Shown here one piece after another: positions 32,460 to 42,113 of a DNA stretch of 64,000 nt. Under the pieces are notes generated by a model. That model was given only the letters and a program-made list of their open reading frames with translations. It made no database searches and was not told the DNA's origin. The translations under genes and the position numbers were made by a program. The stretch's first letter is position 1. Each line of letters starts with the position of its first letter. The stretch comes from Aquabacter cavernae (GTDB lineage Bacteria > Pseudomonadota > Alphaproteobacteria > Rhizobiales > Xanthobacteraceae): positions 104,509 through 168,508 of the forward strand of contig NZ_RWKV01000001.1 of the NCBI RefSeq assembly GCF_003993795.1. The letters run 5' to 3'.

Positions 32460-33320
32460 ATGCAGTTCTGGCTCATTCAGACACTCAACAGCATCGCCTT
32501 CGGAGGCCTGCTGTTCCTGCTGTCATCCGGCTTCTCGCTGATCTTCGGCCTGATGCGCATGCCCAATCTCGCCCATGGCGCCTTCTTCATGCTGGGCGCC
32601 TATTTCGGCGCGACCTTCATGAATTGGGGCATCAATTTCTGGATCGCCGCCCTCATGGCGGGCCTCGTGGTGGGCGGGCTCGGCATCGTCCTGGAGCGCG
32701 GCCTGCTGCGCAAGCTGGCGGGCAATGCCCAGGGCCAGGTGCTGGTCACGCTGGGCGTCTCCTTCATCATCGCCGATGTCTGCCTCATGGTGTGGACCGG
32801 CGATCCGGTGCCCGTGCCGGCACCCCAATGGGCGCGCGCGCCCACATTCTTCATCGGCTACGCCTTCCCCACCTATCGCCTCGTGGTGCTGGGAGTGGCC
32901 GTGGTGGCGGCGGTGCTGCTCTACATCCTCATGGAGCGCACCCGCCTCGGCGCCATGATCCGCGCCGGCGTGGACGACATGGAGATGGCGCGCGGCGTGG
33001 GCATCCGCGTCTCGCTGCTCTTCATGATGGTGTTCCTGCTGGGCGCGGCGCTGGCGGGGCTCGGGGGCACCATTGGCGGGCCGATCATGCAGGCCTATCC
33101 CGGCCTCGACCAGGACATGCTGCCGCTCGCGCTGGTGGTGGTGATCCTGGGCGGTGTCGGCAGCCTCCTGGGGGCGTTCGTCGGCAGCTTCGCGGTGGGC
33201 TTCATCTACAATTTCGGCACCGCTTTGTTCCCCGACTTCGCCTACGTCATCCTCTTCCTTCCCATGGTGGCCGTTCTGGTGCTGATGCCCCAGGGCCTGT
33301 TCGCGGGGGCGCGCCAATGA
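32460..33320 (+). CDS. livH: Branched-chain amino acid-type ABC permease LivH
   Basis: A 286-residue inner-membrane permease with about eight helices. It begins MQFWLIQTLNSIAFGGLLFL. The family's signatures are SSGFSLIFGLMRMPNLAHGA and the cytoplasmic EAA-like loop RTRLGAMIRAGVDDMEMARG. The C-terminal helix pair includes LVVVILGGVGSLLGAFVGSF. ATG 32460 is preceded by AAAGGA. The stop overlaps the livM start as ATGA. Confidence 0.93.
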   Translation: MQFWLIQTLNSIAFGGLLFLLSSGFSLIFGLMRMPNLAHGAFFMLGAYFGATFMNWGINFWIAALMAGLVVGGLGIVLERGLLRKLAGNAQGQVLVTLGVSFIIADVCLMVWTGDPVPVPAPQWARAPTFFIGYAFPTYRLVVLGVAVVAAVLLYILMERTRLGAMIRAGVDDMEMARGVGIRVSLLFMMVFLLGAALAGLGGTIGGPIMQAYPGLDQDMLPLALVVVILGGVGSLLGAFVGSFAVGFIYNFGTALFPDFAYVILFLPMVAVLVLMPQGLFAGARQ

Positions 33321-34306
33321 ACCGCAACGCAATCCTCGCTTTGCTCGGGGTCGTCCTCCTGGGCTTCGTGCCCTTCGTGATGGATGACTTCTTCATCAAC
33401 CTCACCAGCCAGATCCTCTGCTACGCGCTGTTCGCGGTGAGCCTGAACCTCATCGTGGGCTATGGCGGCATGACCTCGCTCGGCCACGCCGCCTATTTCG
33501 GCATCGCCGCCTATGGGGTCACCTGGCTCCATACCGTGGCGGGCTGGGGGCAGCTCTCCTCCGCCATCGGCGCGGTGGCGGTGGCCACCTTCACCGCCGC
33601 CGTGTTCGGCGTGCTGGCGCTGCGCGCGAGCGGGCTGTCCTTCCTGATGATCACGCTGGCGCTGGGGCAGATCGTGTGGGGCGTGGCCTATCGCTGGGTG
33701 GGCCTCACCCAGGGCGACAACGGCATGCGCTTCCCGGTGCGCCCGGAACCGCTGGGCTTCAACATCAACGGGGCGACCAGCTTCTATTACTTCTCGCTGA
33801 TCGTGTTCGTGGTGTCGGTCTACATCATCTGGCGGGTGGTGCAGTCGCCCTTCGGGGCGGGCCTGCGCGGCACCAAGGACCAGCCGCGCCGCATGCGCAT
33901 GCTCGGCCACAATGTGTGGATGATCCGCTGGGTGGCGTTCATCATGTCCGGCTTCTGGGCCGCCATCGCCGGGCTTCTGTTCGTCTATTACCAGAAGTTC
34001 GTGAGCCCCTACACGGTCTCGCTCCAGCAGTCGGCCGAAGTGCTGCTCATGACCATCCTGGGCGGCGCCGGCACCCTCACCGGGCCCATGGTGGGCGCGG
34101 TCATCGTGACACTGGTGAAGAACGTGGCCTCCTCCTATGTGGAGCGCTGGAACGCGCTGCTGGGCCTCATCTTCGTGCTGGCCGTGGTGTTCATGCCCAC
34201 CGGCCTCGTGCCCGGCTTCCGCAAGCTCTGGAAGCGGCGGACGGCACCGCCGCCCGCCTCCACGCCCGCCCTCACGGCCAAACCCTCCACGGAGCATGCG
34301 TCATGA
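33317..34306 (+). CDS. livM: Branched-chain amino acid-type ABC permease LivM
   Basis: A 329-residue permease of the LivM group with about ten helices. Typical segments: LFAVSLNLIVGYGGMTSLGH, ASGLSFLMITLALGQIVW, the interaction loop GLRGTKDQPRRMRMLGHNVW, and MTILGGAGTLTGPMVGAVIV. It starts at ATG 33317 (4-bp overlap with livH) and ends with an extended Pro/Lys tail (RRTAPPPASTPALTAKPS). livG overlaps its stop by 4 bp. Confidence 0.93.
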   Translation: MNRNAILALLGVVLLGFVPFVMDDFFINLTSQILCYALFAVSLNLIVGYGGMTSLGHAAYFGIAAYGVTWLHTVAGWGQLSSAIGAVAVATFTAAVFGVLALRASGLSFLMITLALGQIVWGVAYRWVGLTQGDNGMRFPVRPEPLGFNINGATSFYYFSLIVFVVSVYIIWRVVQSPFGAGLRGTKDQPRRMRMLGHNVWMIRWVAFIMSGFWAAIAGLLFVYYQKFVSPYTVSLQQSAEVLLMTILGGAGTLTGPMVGAVIVTLVKNVASSYVERWNALLGLIFVLAVVFMPTGLVPGFRKLWKRRTAPPPASTPALTAKPSTEHAS

Positions 34307-35035
34307 GCGCGGCGGCACTGGAAATCTCCGGCCTGTCCAAGAGCTTCGGCGGGCTGCATGTGACGCGCGACGTGTCCATGCGGGTGGCGCCGGGTGAGCG
34401 GCGGCTCATTATCGGCCCCAACGGCGCGGGCAAGACCACGCTGTTCAACCAGATCACGGGCGATCTCAAGCCGGACAGGGGCTCCATCCGCCTGTTCGGC
34501 GAGGAGATGGTCAGCCTCAAGACCCAGAACCGGATCGCCAAGGGGCTGGCGCGCACCTACCAGATCCTGACGCTCTTCCCGCACGACACGTTGCTGCACA
34601 ATGTGGTGCTGTCGCTGCTGGGGCTTCGGAAGGAGCGGTGGGATTGCTGGCGCACGCTCGCCCGGCGCACCGATTTGTTCGATCTGGCCGCTCAGGCGCT
34701 CGCGCAGGTGGGCCTCTCGGAGGGGGGCGACCGCCTCGTGGGCGAGACCTCCTATGGCGAGCGGCGGCGGCTGGAACTGGCCATGGCGCTCGCCCAGAAG
34801 CCGAAGCTGCTGCTGCTGGACGAGCCGCTCGCCGGCCTGTCCCAGGACGAGCGCAATTCGGTGAGCGCGCTGCTCACCACCATCCCGCGCGACGTGACCA
34901 TCATCATGATCGAGCACGACATGGACGTGGCGCTGGCCTTCGCGGAGCAGATCACCGTGCTGCATTTCGGCGAGGTGATCGTGGAAGGGACCCGTGCCGA
35001 AGTGGTGGCCGACCCGCGCACCCGGGAGATCTATC

Positions 35036-35046
<11 letters not shown>
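34303..35046 (+). CDS. livG: ABC transporter ATP-binding protein LivG
   Basis: A 247-residue ATPase. Walker [10 protein letters not shown] (near 40), Q-loop NRIAKGLARTYQILTLFP (a variant of ARTFQ), signature TSYGERRRLELAMAL, Walker B LLLLDEPLAGLS, H-loop IEHDMDVAL. The ABC signature is SYGERR rather than LSGGQ, usual for LivG. ATG 34303 overlaps livM by 4 bp, livF begins inside its 3' end. Confidence 0.93.
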
Positions 35047-35752
<706 letters not shown>

Positions 35753-35787
35753 CCCCGCCTTCATCCCTTTCATTGCAGGACACAGCC

Positions 35788-36837
35788 ATGACCGACGTCT
35801 GGAATTCCTATGGTCCGTCCGCCGGCCGGCGGCACGGGGTCACACAGCGCCCGCAGAGCGTGACGGTGGACGTGCATTCCCATGTGGGCGTGCCCGCCGC
35901 CGCCGCCATCGTGGAGGGGCATCTCGACATCTCCACCATCCCGCTCGCCCGCTACGGCACGCCGGACACCAAGGCGCTGAACCGCCAGCAGGATGCGGAC
36001 CGCCGCTCGCGCATGACGCAGTATGACGACCGCCTGAAGGACATGGACGCCGCGGGCATCGACAAGCAGCTCATCATGTGTCCCCCGCCCCAGTGCTATT
36101 ACACGGTGAAGACCGACATCGCGGCCAAGGCCACCCGCGTGGTCAATGACGGCCTCGCCGAATATGTGGCGGGTCGCCCCGACCGTTTCACGGCTTTGGG
36201 CTCCGTGCCGCTGCAGGACGGGCACCTGGCCGCCGCCGAGCTGGAATATGTCATGTCCCTCGGCATGAAGGGCGTGCAGGTCCTCACCAATGTGGCGGGC
36301 AAGGAATTGTCCGATCCCGAATTCGCCCCCTTCTGGGCGAAGGCGGAGGAGCTGGGCGCGCTGGTGCTGCTGCATCCCAACGGCTTCACGGAAGCCGAGC
36401 GCCTGTCGCGCTTCTACTTCAACAACGTCATCGGCAATCCGCTGGAGACCACCATCGCCCTCCACTACCTCATCTTCGACGGGGTCATGGAGCGTCATCC
36501 CAAGCTGAAGATCTTCGCCGTGCACGGCGGCGGCTTCGCGGGCGCCTATTGGGCGCGCATGGACCATGCCTGGGGCGCGCGCTCCGATGTGAAGGTCATC
36601 CCCCTGGCCCCCACCACCTATCTCAAGCGCATGTATTTCGACACGGTGGTGTTCTCCGTGGAGCAGCTTGAGGCCCTGGTGCGCATGGCGGGCGTGGACC
36701 ATGTGCTCATGGGCACCGACTATCCCTATGACATGGCGGACAGCGATCCCGTGGGCCATGTGATGGCTTCCGCCCTCGATGACGCGGCCAAGGCCGCCAT
36801 CTGCGGCGGCAATGCGGTGAAGCTGCTCGGGCTCTGA
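35788..36837 (+). CDS. Amidohydrolase 2 family protein (ACMSD-like)
   Basis: A 349-residue TIM-barrel amidohydrolase. Metal motif VDVHSHVGVP near residue 34 (His-x-His), second His in VLLHPNGFT, third in FAVHGGGFAG, and the late Asp in LMGTDYPYDMADSD. This is the aminocarboxymuconate-semialdehyde decarboxylase/gamma-resorcylate decarboxylase group. It sits 35 bp after livF and probably acts on the imported compound, by decarboxylation or C-N/C-O hydrolysis. ATG 35788 has GCAGGA upstream; a TTG 15 bases earlier is in frame. A terminator follows. Confidence 0.87.
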   Translation: MTDVWNSYGPSAGRRHGVTQRPQSVTVDVHSHVGVPAAAAIVEGHLDISTIPLARYGTPDTKALNRQQDADRRSRMTQYDDRLKDMDAAGIDKQLIMCPPPQCYYTVKTDIAAKATRVVNDGLAEYVAGRPDRFTALGSVPLQDGHLAAAELEYVMSLGMKGVQVLTNVAGKELSDPEFAPFWAKAEELGALVLLHPNGFTEAERLSRFYFNNVIGNPLETTIALHYLIFDGVMERHPKLKIFAVHGGGFAGAYWARMDHAWGARSDVKVIPLAPTTYLKRMYFDTVVFSVEQLEALVRMAGVDHVLMGTDYPYDMADSDPVGHVMASALDDAAKAAICGGNAVKLLGL

Positions 36838-36911
36838 GGCGGCGGCGCAGACCGTCCCTTCGGAGGTCTTCGCGGCCGGGCATGCCCGGCTTCCGAGCCT
36901 CCGCTCCCCTT

Positions 36912-36934
36912 GGCCCCGGTCTGAGACCGGGGCC
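36912..36934 (+). terminator. Rho-independent terminator
   Basis: A perfect 10-bp stem GGCCCCGGTC/GACCGGGGCC with loop TGA, followed by TTTTGTTTT. It ends the transporter-amidohydrolase operon. Confidence 0.88.
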
Positions 36935-37029
36935 TTTTGTTTTCACGCCGCCCCGCTTGCCCGCGCCGGCCGCTGGTGATCAATGTGGGACACACGGCCC
37001 CTCAGTCGGGCCTTTCGGGAACAGCTTCC

Positions 37030-37686
37030 ATGACCCTGCGCATGTACGGCTTCTGGCGCTCCATCGCCTCCTACCGCCTGCGGGTGGCCCTCAGTCTGAA
37101 GGGCATCGCCTATGAGGAGGTCTCCCTCGACATCCTCGCGGGCAACCAGTTCACGCCGGAATTCGACGCCATCAACGCGGCCCATGCGGTGCCGGCTCTG
37201 GTGGAGGAGGACGGCCATATCCTGTTCCAGTCCCTGGCCATCCTGGAATATCTGGACGAGACCCATCCGGCCCCGGCGCTCATGCCCACGGACCCGCGCG
37301 AGCGCGCCTATGCCCGTGCCTTGGCGCTGGTGACGGTGGCGGACACCCATCCCCTCATGGTGCCGCGCGTGCGCAAATATCTCGCGGAGACCTTCGGGGC
37401 GGACGAGGCGGCGGTGGCTGACTGGATCCGCACCTGGATCGGCAAGGGCATGGGCACCTATGAGCGCCTGCTGGAGCGCCGCCCGGCCGCGCCCTATGCT
37501 TTGGGCGCGACGCCGGGCATCGCCGACATCTGCATCGCCGGCCATGCCATGAGCGCCGAGTTGTTCGGGATGGACCTGACCCCCTATCCCGCCTTCCAGG
37601 CCCTGACGCAGCGCCTGTTCGCCCTGGACGCCTTCGCCAGCGCCCACGCGCTGCGCCAGCCGGGCGCGCCTGCGAAGTCGCGCTGA
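37030..37686 (+). CDS. maiA: Maleylacetoacetate isomerase-type glutathione transferase
   Basis: A 218-residue zeta-class GST. The N-terminal active-site motif is the zeta signature SIASYRLRVALSLKGI (Ser-Ser/Ala-x-S-x-R-V-R-I like), then AHAVPALVEEDGHILFQSLA and EYLDETHPAPALMP. The C-domain has GIADICIAGHAMSAE. Zeta GSTs isomerise maleylacetoacetate or maleylpyruvate in tyrosine/gentisate breakdown. No hmgA/fahA neighbours are seen, so the pathway link is uncertain. The start is ATG 37030; the ribosome-binding site is weak. Confidence 0.83.
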   Translation: MTLRMYGFWRSIASYRLRVALSLKGIAYEEVSLDILAGNQFTPEFDAINAAHAVPALVEEDGHILFQSLAILEYLDETHPAPALMPTDPRERAYARALALVTVADTHPLMVPRVRKYLAETFGADEAAVADWIRTWIGKGMGTYERLLERRPAAPYALGATPGIADICIAGHAMSAELFGMDLTPYPAFQALTQRLFALDAFASAHALRQPGAPAKSR

Positions 37687-37726
37687 GCGGGATATCCGAT
37701 CGACGGTGTGGGGCCTTGCTGGCGGA

Positions 37727-39847
37727 TCAGTCCGCCAGCAGCGCCTGCATGATGCGGTCGCGGGTGAGCGGCAGGTGTCGCAGTCGCGCGCCCAGCGCTG
37801 CCGTGACCGCATTGCCGATGGCGGCAGCCGTTGGCCCCTGCGAGACCTCGCCCATGCCCAGCGGCGGGTGGGCGGGATCGCCGATGAGGCGCGTCTCGAT
37901 GCGCGGCACCTCGGAGAAACGCAGGATCGGATAGGTTTCCCAGGTGTTGGAGGAGACCGCGCCGTCCGCGAACATCACCTGTTCCTTCAGCGTCCAGGAG
38001 ATGGCCTGGATCACGCCGCCCTCCACCTGGTTGATGGCGCCGTCGGGATTGACCACGAGGCCCCCGTCCACCGCGCACCAGGCGCGGGAGACGCGCACCT
38101 CCTCCTCCACGCTCACTTCCACCGCCATGGCCAGATAGGCGGCCGAATTCTTGTAGCGGGAGAAGGCGAAGCCGCGCGTGAAGCCGTCCGGCGGCGGGGT
38201 CTCCCAGTCGCACATGCGCGCGGCTTCCATGATGACGCCCCGTGCGCGCGGATCGCTCATGAGGGAGAGGCGGTAGGCCACCGGGTCCATGCCGGCGGCT
38301 TCCGCCAGCTCGTCCATGAAGCTTTCCAGCGCGAACACATTGGCGAAGGCGCCGAGCCCGCGCATGGAGGAGGTGCGGGCCGGGGCATCGGGCACGAAAT
38401 GATGCACCAGCTTCTGCTGGGGCAGGTCGTAGAGCACGAAGCCGTTGCGCACGGCCCCGCCGCCCAGGGCGTCCGGGAAGTCGGCCGGCGTCGGGCGTGC
38501 GGGCGGTGTCTCCAGCGCCTCGGCGGAGAGCAGGTTCACCCCGCCATTGGCGCCCGGCCGGTCCACATGGGTGGGGCTGCGGATGTCGATGGTCCAGTCG
38601 AGGGGCCGCCCCTGCGCATCGAGCCCGGCATCCAGCGTCACCACCATGGGCGCGCCGAACGGGGCGACGCCCATCTCGTCCGCGCGGGTCCAGAGCACGC
38701 GCACCGTGCGGCCGGGATGGCCGAGCGCCACGATGGCCGCGTCGAAGGCGGCATCGTCCGCCCCGTTATGCCCATAGCAACCCGCGCCCTGGCGATGGAT
38801 CACGTCCACCGCCTCGGGCGCGAGCCCGAGCGCCCGGGCGATGGCGGCACGCAGCGGAAAGACGCCCTGCGTGTGGCTCCAGACCGTGAGGCGCCCGTCC
38901 GCATAGCGCGCGACGCCGCAGGACGGGCCGATGGAGCCATGGGCGAGGAACGGCTTGGAATAGGTGGCGGTGACACGCTGCGCGGCCGTGCCGGCGGCAG
39001 GCGTGCCGCGCTCCACGATGCGGGGCGCAGCCGTGTCGAGGCCGGTGAGGAAACCGGGTTCCGCATGCTCCGGCCCCAGCGCGAGCCCACCCTCGAAGCG
39101 CGCGCGCTCGTGCAGGCGCTCGAAGGCCAGATGGACGCGGGATTCATCCTCGCCCACCAGGGCCACCATGTCGCCGGTGCGGAACAGGGCGACGGTGCCG
39201 AGGCCCGCCTTGAGCGCGGCGGCCTCGTCCAGCGCCACGAGCCGCGCGCCCTTGCGGGGGCGGTGGAGCACCCGGGCGTGGAGCAGGTCCGGCGCCGTCA
39301 TGTCGTGGATGAAGGGGGCTCCGCCCACCTTCTCCGGCAGGTCGGTGCGCGGCACGTCCGTGCCCAGCGTGCGCAACTGCGCCGGGCTCTTCACGGGCGC
39401 CATGCCGGTGGCGGCGCGGGTCAGATCGAGATCACCCGCCAGCGCCCAATAGTCGAGCCCTGTGGCCGCGCCGTCCTGCAGCACGCGGCCGTCTTCGACC
39501 GCAAGGTCCTCGCGCGGGCAGCCGAGGCGGGCGGCGGCGGCGTCCAGCATCAGGGACCGCACTTCCGCGCAGACGAGGCGCAGGGCCACCCCGCCGATCT
39601 GCACGGAGAGGCTGCCCGCCGTGAAGCCCTCATTGGGCGTGTCCCGCGTGTCGCCGGAGGCGAGGTCCAGGCGGGACAGGTCCACCTCCAGTTCTTCGGC
39701 GGCGATCTGGACCATGGCGGTGAGGATGCCCTGGCCCAGCTCCACCTTGCCCGTGCGCACCGCCACCCGGCCCTCGGCGGGAAAGCCGATCCATTGTTCG
39801 AGGCGCGGATTGTCGGCGAGGCTGGAGGGCAGCGTATTGGGGATCAT
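37727..39847 (-). CDS. Molybdopterin-binding oxidoreductase, large subunit (IorB/NicB-like)
   Basis: A 706-residue member of the xanthine dehydrogenase/aldehyde oxidase large-subunit family (COG1529). Features: RVAVRTGKVELGQGILTAMV (Mo-bis/cytosine dinucleotide site), GGAPFIHDMTAPDLLHARVL, HRQGAGCYGHNGADDAAFDA, VNLLSAEALETPP, RTSSMRGLGAFANVFALESF, and the catalytic glutamate in LGMGEVSQGPTAAAIGNA. It lacks an FAD subunit partner, so it is of the two-subunit (isoquinoline/nicotinate oxidoreductase-like) type using an external electron acceptor. No leader peptide. Its ATG overlaps the stop of the [2Fe-2S] subunit (ATGA). Confidence 0.88.
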   Translation of the reverse strand: MIPNTLPSSLADNPRLEQWIGFPAEGRVAVRTGKVELGQGILTAMVQIAAEELEVDLSRLDLASGDTRDTPNEGFTAGSLSVQIGGVALRLVCAEVRSLMLDAAAARLGCPREDLAVEDGRVLQDGAATGLDYWALAGDLDLTRAATGMAPVKSPAQLRTLGTDVPRTDLPEKVGGAPFIHDMTAPDLLHARVLHRPRKGARLVALDEAAALKAGLGTVALFRTGDMVALVGEDESRVHLAFERLHERARFEGGLALGPEHAEPGFLTGLDTAAPRIVERGTPAAGTAAQRVTATYSKPFLAHGSIGPSCGVARYADGRLTVWSHTQGVFPLRAAIARALGLAPEAVDVIHRQGAGCYGHNGADDAAFDAAIVALGHPGRTVRVLWTRADEMGVAPFGAPMVVTLDAGLDAQGRPLDWTIDIRSPTHVDRPGANGGVNLLSAEALETPPARPTPADFPDALGGGAVRNGFVLYDLPQQKLVHHFVPDAPARTSSMRGLGAFANVFALESFMDELAEAAGMDPVAYRLSLMSDPRARGVIMEAARMCDWETPPPDGFTRGFAFSRYKNSAAYLAMAVEVSVEEEVRVSRAWCAVDGGLVVNPDGAINQVEGGVIQAISWTLKEQVMFADGAVSSNTWETYPILRFSEVPRIETRLIGDPAHPPLGMGEVSQGPTAAAIGNAVTAALGARLRHLPLTRDRIMQALLAD

Positions 39848-40311
39848 GCCGCCTCTCCCCGGAGCATGGCGGCGGCGCGCTCCACGGCGCGGATGATGCG
39901 CTCATGGGCGCCACAGCGGCACAGATGCGGATCGAGCGCCGCCACGATGGCCTCGCGGCTCGGGCTCTGGGTACGGTCCAGCAGCGCCTTGGCGGACATG
40001 AGGATGCCCGACAGGCAATAGCCGCACTGGCCCGCCTGTTCCGCGAGGAAAGCCGCGCGCAGCGGGTGGCCCATGAGGCTCTCCGCCGTCTCCACCACGC
40101 GCGCGTCCGCGTCCATGGCGAGATGGGAGCAGGCATAGGTGGGCTTGCCGTCCATCAGCACCATGCAGGCGCCGCACTGTTCCTGCCCGCAGCCGAACCG
40201 CGAGGCCCGCAGCCCCAGCATGTTGCGCAGGGCATGGAGCAGCGGGGTGGTCTCGTCCACCACCAGGCACGAGGGCGTGCCGTTCACAATCAGGGTGATC
40301 TCAAGCGACAT
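39844..40311 (-). CDS. [2Fe-2S] small subunit of molybdenum hydroxylase
   Basis: A 155-residue CoxS/IorA-like protein from ATG 40311 (GGGGGTG upstream). The plant-type cluster is ASRFGCGQEQCGACMVLMDG with the fourth Cys in TYACSHLA. The C-terminal helical cluster is GQCGYCLSGILMSAKALLD and DPHLCRCGAHERIIRA. Both clusters are complete. The gene leads the two-gene operon and hands electrons from the Mo centre to an acceptor, probably a cytochrome since no flavoprotein is encoded. Confidence 0.92.
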   Translation of the reverse strand: MSLEITLIVNGTPSCLVVDETTPLLHALRNMLGLRASRFGCGQEQCGACMVLMDGKPTYACSHLAMDADARVVETAESLMGHPLRAAFLAEQAGQCGYCLSGILMSAKALLDRTQSPSREAIVAALDPHLCRCGAHERIIRAVERAAAMLRGEAA

Positions 40312-40419
40312 GCACACCCCCGGAGCCGTGCACCGGGGCACGCCCCGGCGGGATCAGGTTTATGAAAGTGACTTTCTTATTCCGCAAGATGTTTTCAAGC
40401 GGGCCGGGTGCAGGCCGGT

Positions 40420-40956
40420 TCAGGCCTCGCCCTGGGGTGGCACCCGGTAGATGCGCAGGCAGATGGCCAGCATGGAATAATAGCCCAGCAGGCCGGCCAG
40501 CTCGACCACCGCCTGTTCGCCGAAACGAGCCTGCGCCGCCGCGAACAGATCGTCCGACACGTCATTGTTGGCGAAATAGCTGCTGGCGAAGCGGTAGACC
40601 AGGTCGTCGTCCGCATCGTCGAACACCGGCACCTCGTCCTTCTCCAAAGCGGCGATGACGGGCTCCGGCACGCCGGCCTTGCGGGCCTCATGCACATGGA
40701 CGGACCATTCATAGGCCGCGTCCCAATGACGGGCGACCACGAGGATGGCCAGCTCCGACAGGCGGGGCGAGAATTGCGTGCCATAGCGGCAGAACACGCC
40801 CAGCGCCTGCGCGGTCTTGGCCAGCTCCGGGCTGCGCAGCAGCAGGTGGTAGATATAGGGCACGGTCTGGCGCGGCCCGGAGGCGATGGCCTCAAAGACG
40901 GGCTGCTGCGCGGCGGTGAGATGGTCGGGGATCAGCTCCCGGAAACGCTTGGTCAC
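40420..40956 (-). CDS. Carboxymuconolactone decarboxylase-family protein
   Basis: A 178-residue AhpD/CMD-fold protein. GTG 40956 is used because GGGAGGAAG precedes it. Core: RFRELIPDHLTAAQQPVFEA, GTQFSPRLSELAILVVARHW, AAYEWSVHVHEARKAGVPEP, and AQARFGEQAVVELAGLLGYY. The usual AhpD Cys-x-x-Cys is absent; the His in WSVHVHEARK corresponds to the CMD active-site His. It is divergent from the dehydrogenase at 41161 with an ATCGATCGAT palindrome between, so they are probably co-regulated by the TetR at 42114. Confidence 0.85.
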   Translation of the reverse strand: MTKRFRELIPDHLTAAQQPVFEAIASGPRQTVPYIYHLLLRSPELAKTAQALGVFCRYGTQFSPRLSELAILVVARHWDAAYEWSVHVHEARKAGVPEPVIAALEKDEVPVFDDADDDLVYRFASSYFANNDVSDDLFAAAQARFGEQAVVELAGLLGYYSMLAICLRIYRVPPQGEA

Positions 40957-41030
40957 GCTGTTCTTCCTCCCAGGATGGCGCAGTGCGCGCCTATCCCTAA
41001 CACCGCCGGCGAACCCGGCGGATTTTTTTG

Positions 41031-41045
41031 TTGATCGATCGATAA
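41031..41045. promoter_or_regulatory. ATCGATCGAT operator, site 1
   Basis: TTGATCGATCGATAA contains the perfect palindrome ATCGATCGAT at 41034-41043. It lies between the divergent CMD-like gene (start 40956) and the dehydrogenase (start 41161). Related dyads are at 43085-43098 and 52358-52375. A TetR-family gene lies between sites 1 and 2. Confidence 0.65.
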
Positions 41046-41160
41046 TTCTTGCCCGGCCCCCGCTTGTCAATTATGGCCGTTGAACGGGCTCAGCCCGCCA
41101 ATGAAAGTGACGCCCCGGTCCGGCCCCCAATATGGTGCGCGGGGCGTGGAGGAACACAGA

Positions 41161-42060
41161 ATGAGCGGCATTTCGGATCGCCCGACCGTTGGCGTCGTCG
41201 GGCTCGGCATCATGGGCCTGTCCTATGCGCGCCATCTGCGCGCGGCGGGGTTCCCGGTCATCGGCTTTGACGTGGCGGAGGCGCCGCTGAAGGCGCTGGC
41301 CGAGGTGGGCGGCACCATCGCCGCCACGCCGAAGGCGCTCGCCGAGACGGCGGATGTCATCCTCATCGCCCTTGCCAGCGTGGATGCGGTGAAGGCCACC
41401 TGCGGCGGCGCGGACGGGATGATCCATTCCATCCGCTCCGGCGCCGTGGTGTGCGAGATGGGCACCTTCCCGCTCTATGCCAAGGACTATGTCCGCACCC
41501 TGTTCGAGCCGAAGGGCGTGACCGTGCTCGACTGCCCGGTCTCCGGCACGGGCGCCCAGGCGGCGGTGCGCGATCTCGTGGTCTATGCCTCGGGCGACGA
41601 GGCGACGGTGGAGCGGATCCGCCCGGTGTTCGACGGCTTCGCGCGCAACACGCGCTATGTGGGTCCCTTCGGCGCGGGCATCAAGCTGAAGTTCGTGGCC
41701 AACCTTCTGGTGACCATTCACAATGTGGCCGCCGCCGAGGCGCTGGTCCTGGCGGAGCAGGCCGGGCTCGACCTCTCCATGGTGTATGACGCCATCAGCG
41801 ACGGCGCAGGCACCTCGCGCATGTTCGAGGTGCGCGGGCCCCTGATGGTGAAGGACACCTATCTGCCCGCCACCATGAAGATGGAGGTCTATATGAAGGA
41901 CATCACCCTCATCATGGACTTCGCCCGCGAGATGCGCGCGCCCACGCCGCTGATGGCGGCCACCGTGCCCTATTACACCGCTGCCGTCGCCGCCGGACGC
42001 GGGGCGGACGACACCGCCGCCGTCCATGCGGTGCTGAAGGAAATGACCCAGAAGAAGTGA
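41161..42060 (+). CDS. NAD(P)-dependent beta-hydroxyacid dehydrogenase
   Basis: A 299-residue member of the same superfamily as the genes at 6248 and 27935, but not a close copy. Rossmann motif VGVVGLGIMGLSYARHLRAA, FDVAEAPLKALAE, substrate loop DCPVSGTGAQAAVRD, catalytic Lys in KLKFVANLLVTI, and C-terminal MKMEVYMKDITLIMDFAREM. ATG 41161 is preceded by GGAGGAA. It may act with the CMD-like protein and the cyclase under the shared ATCGAT-type operators; the substrate is unknown. Confidence 0.85.
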   Translation: MSGISDRPTVGVVGLGIMGLSYARHLRAAGFPVIGFDVAEAPLKALAEVGGTIAATPKALAETADVILIALASVDAVKATCGGADGMIHSIRSGAVVCEMGTFPLYAKDYVRTLFEPKGVTVLDCPVSGTGAQAAVRDLVVYASGDEATVERIRPVFDGFARNTRYVGPFGAGIKLKFVANLLVTIHNVAAAEALVLAEQAGLDLSMVYDAISDGAGTSRMFEVRGPLMVKDTYLPATMKMEVYMKDITLIMDFAREMRAPTPLMAATVPYYTAAVAAGRGADDTAAVHAVLKEMTQKK

Positions 42061-42079
42061 TCGCACTCTCTCAATGAGT

Positions 42080-42112
42080 TAGAGGCCCATGAGCGCGGCT
42101 CATGGGCCTCTA
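42080..42112. terminator. Bidirectional terminator hairpin
   Basis: A perfect 14-bp stem, TAGAGGCCCATGAG (42080-42093) and complement (42099-42112) around loop CGCGG, in the 53-bp space between the convergent dehydrogenase and TetR genes. The flanks have few Ts; placement supports a terminator for both. Confidence 0.65.
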
Positions 42113-42113
42113 A

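Noticed and set aside
37727..40311. Carbon monoxide dehydrogenase coxSL
   Set aside because: No medium FAD subunit, and the CO-specific AYRCSFR-type active-site loop is not seen in the large subunit.
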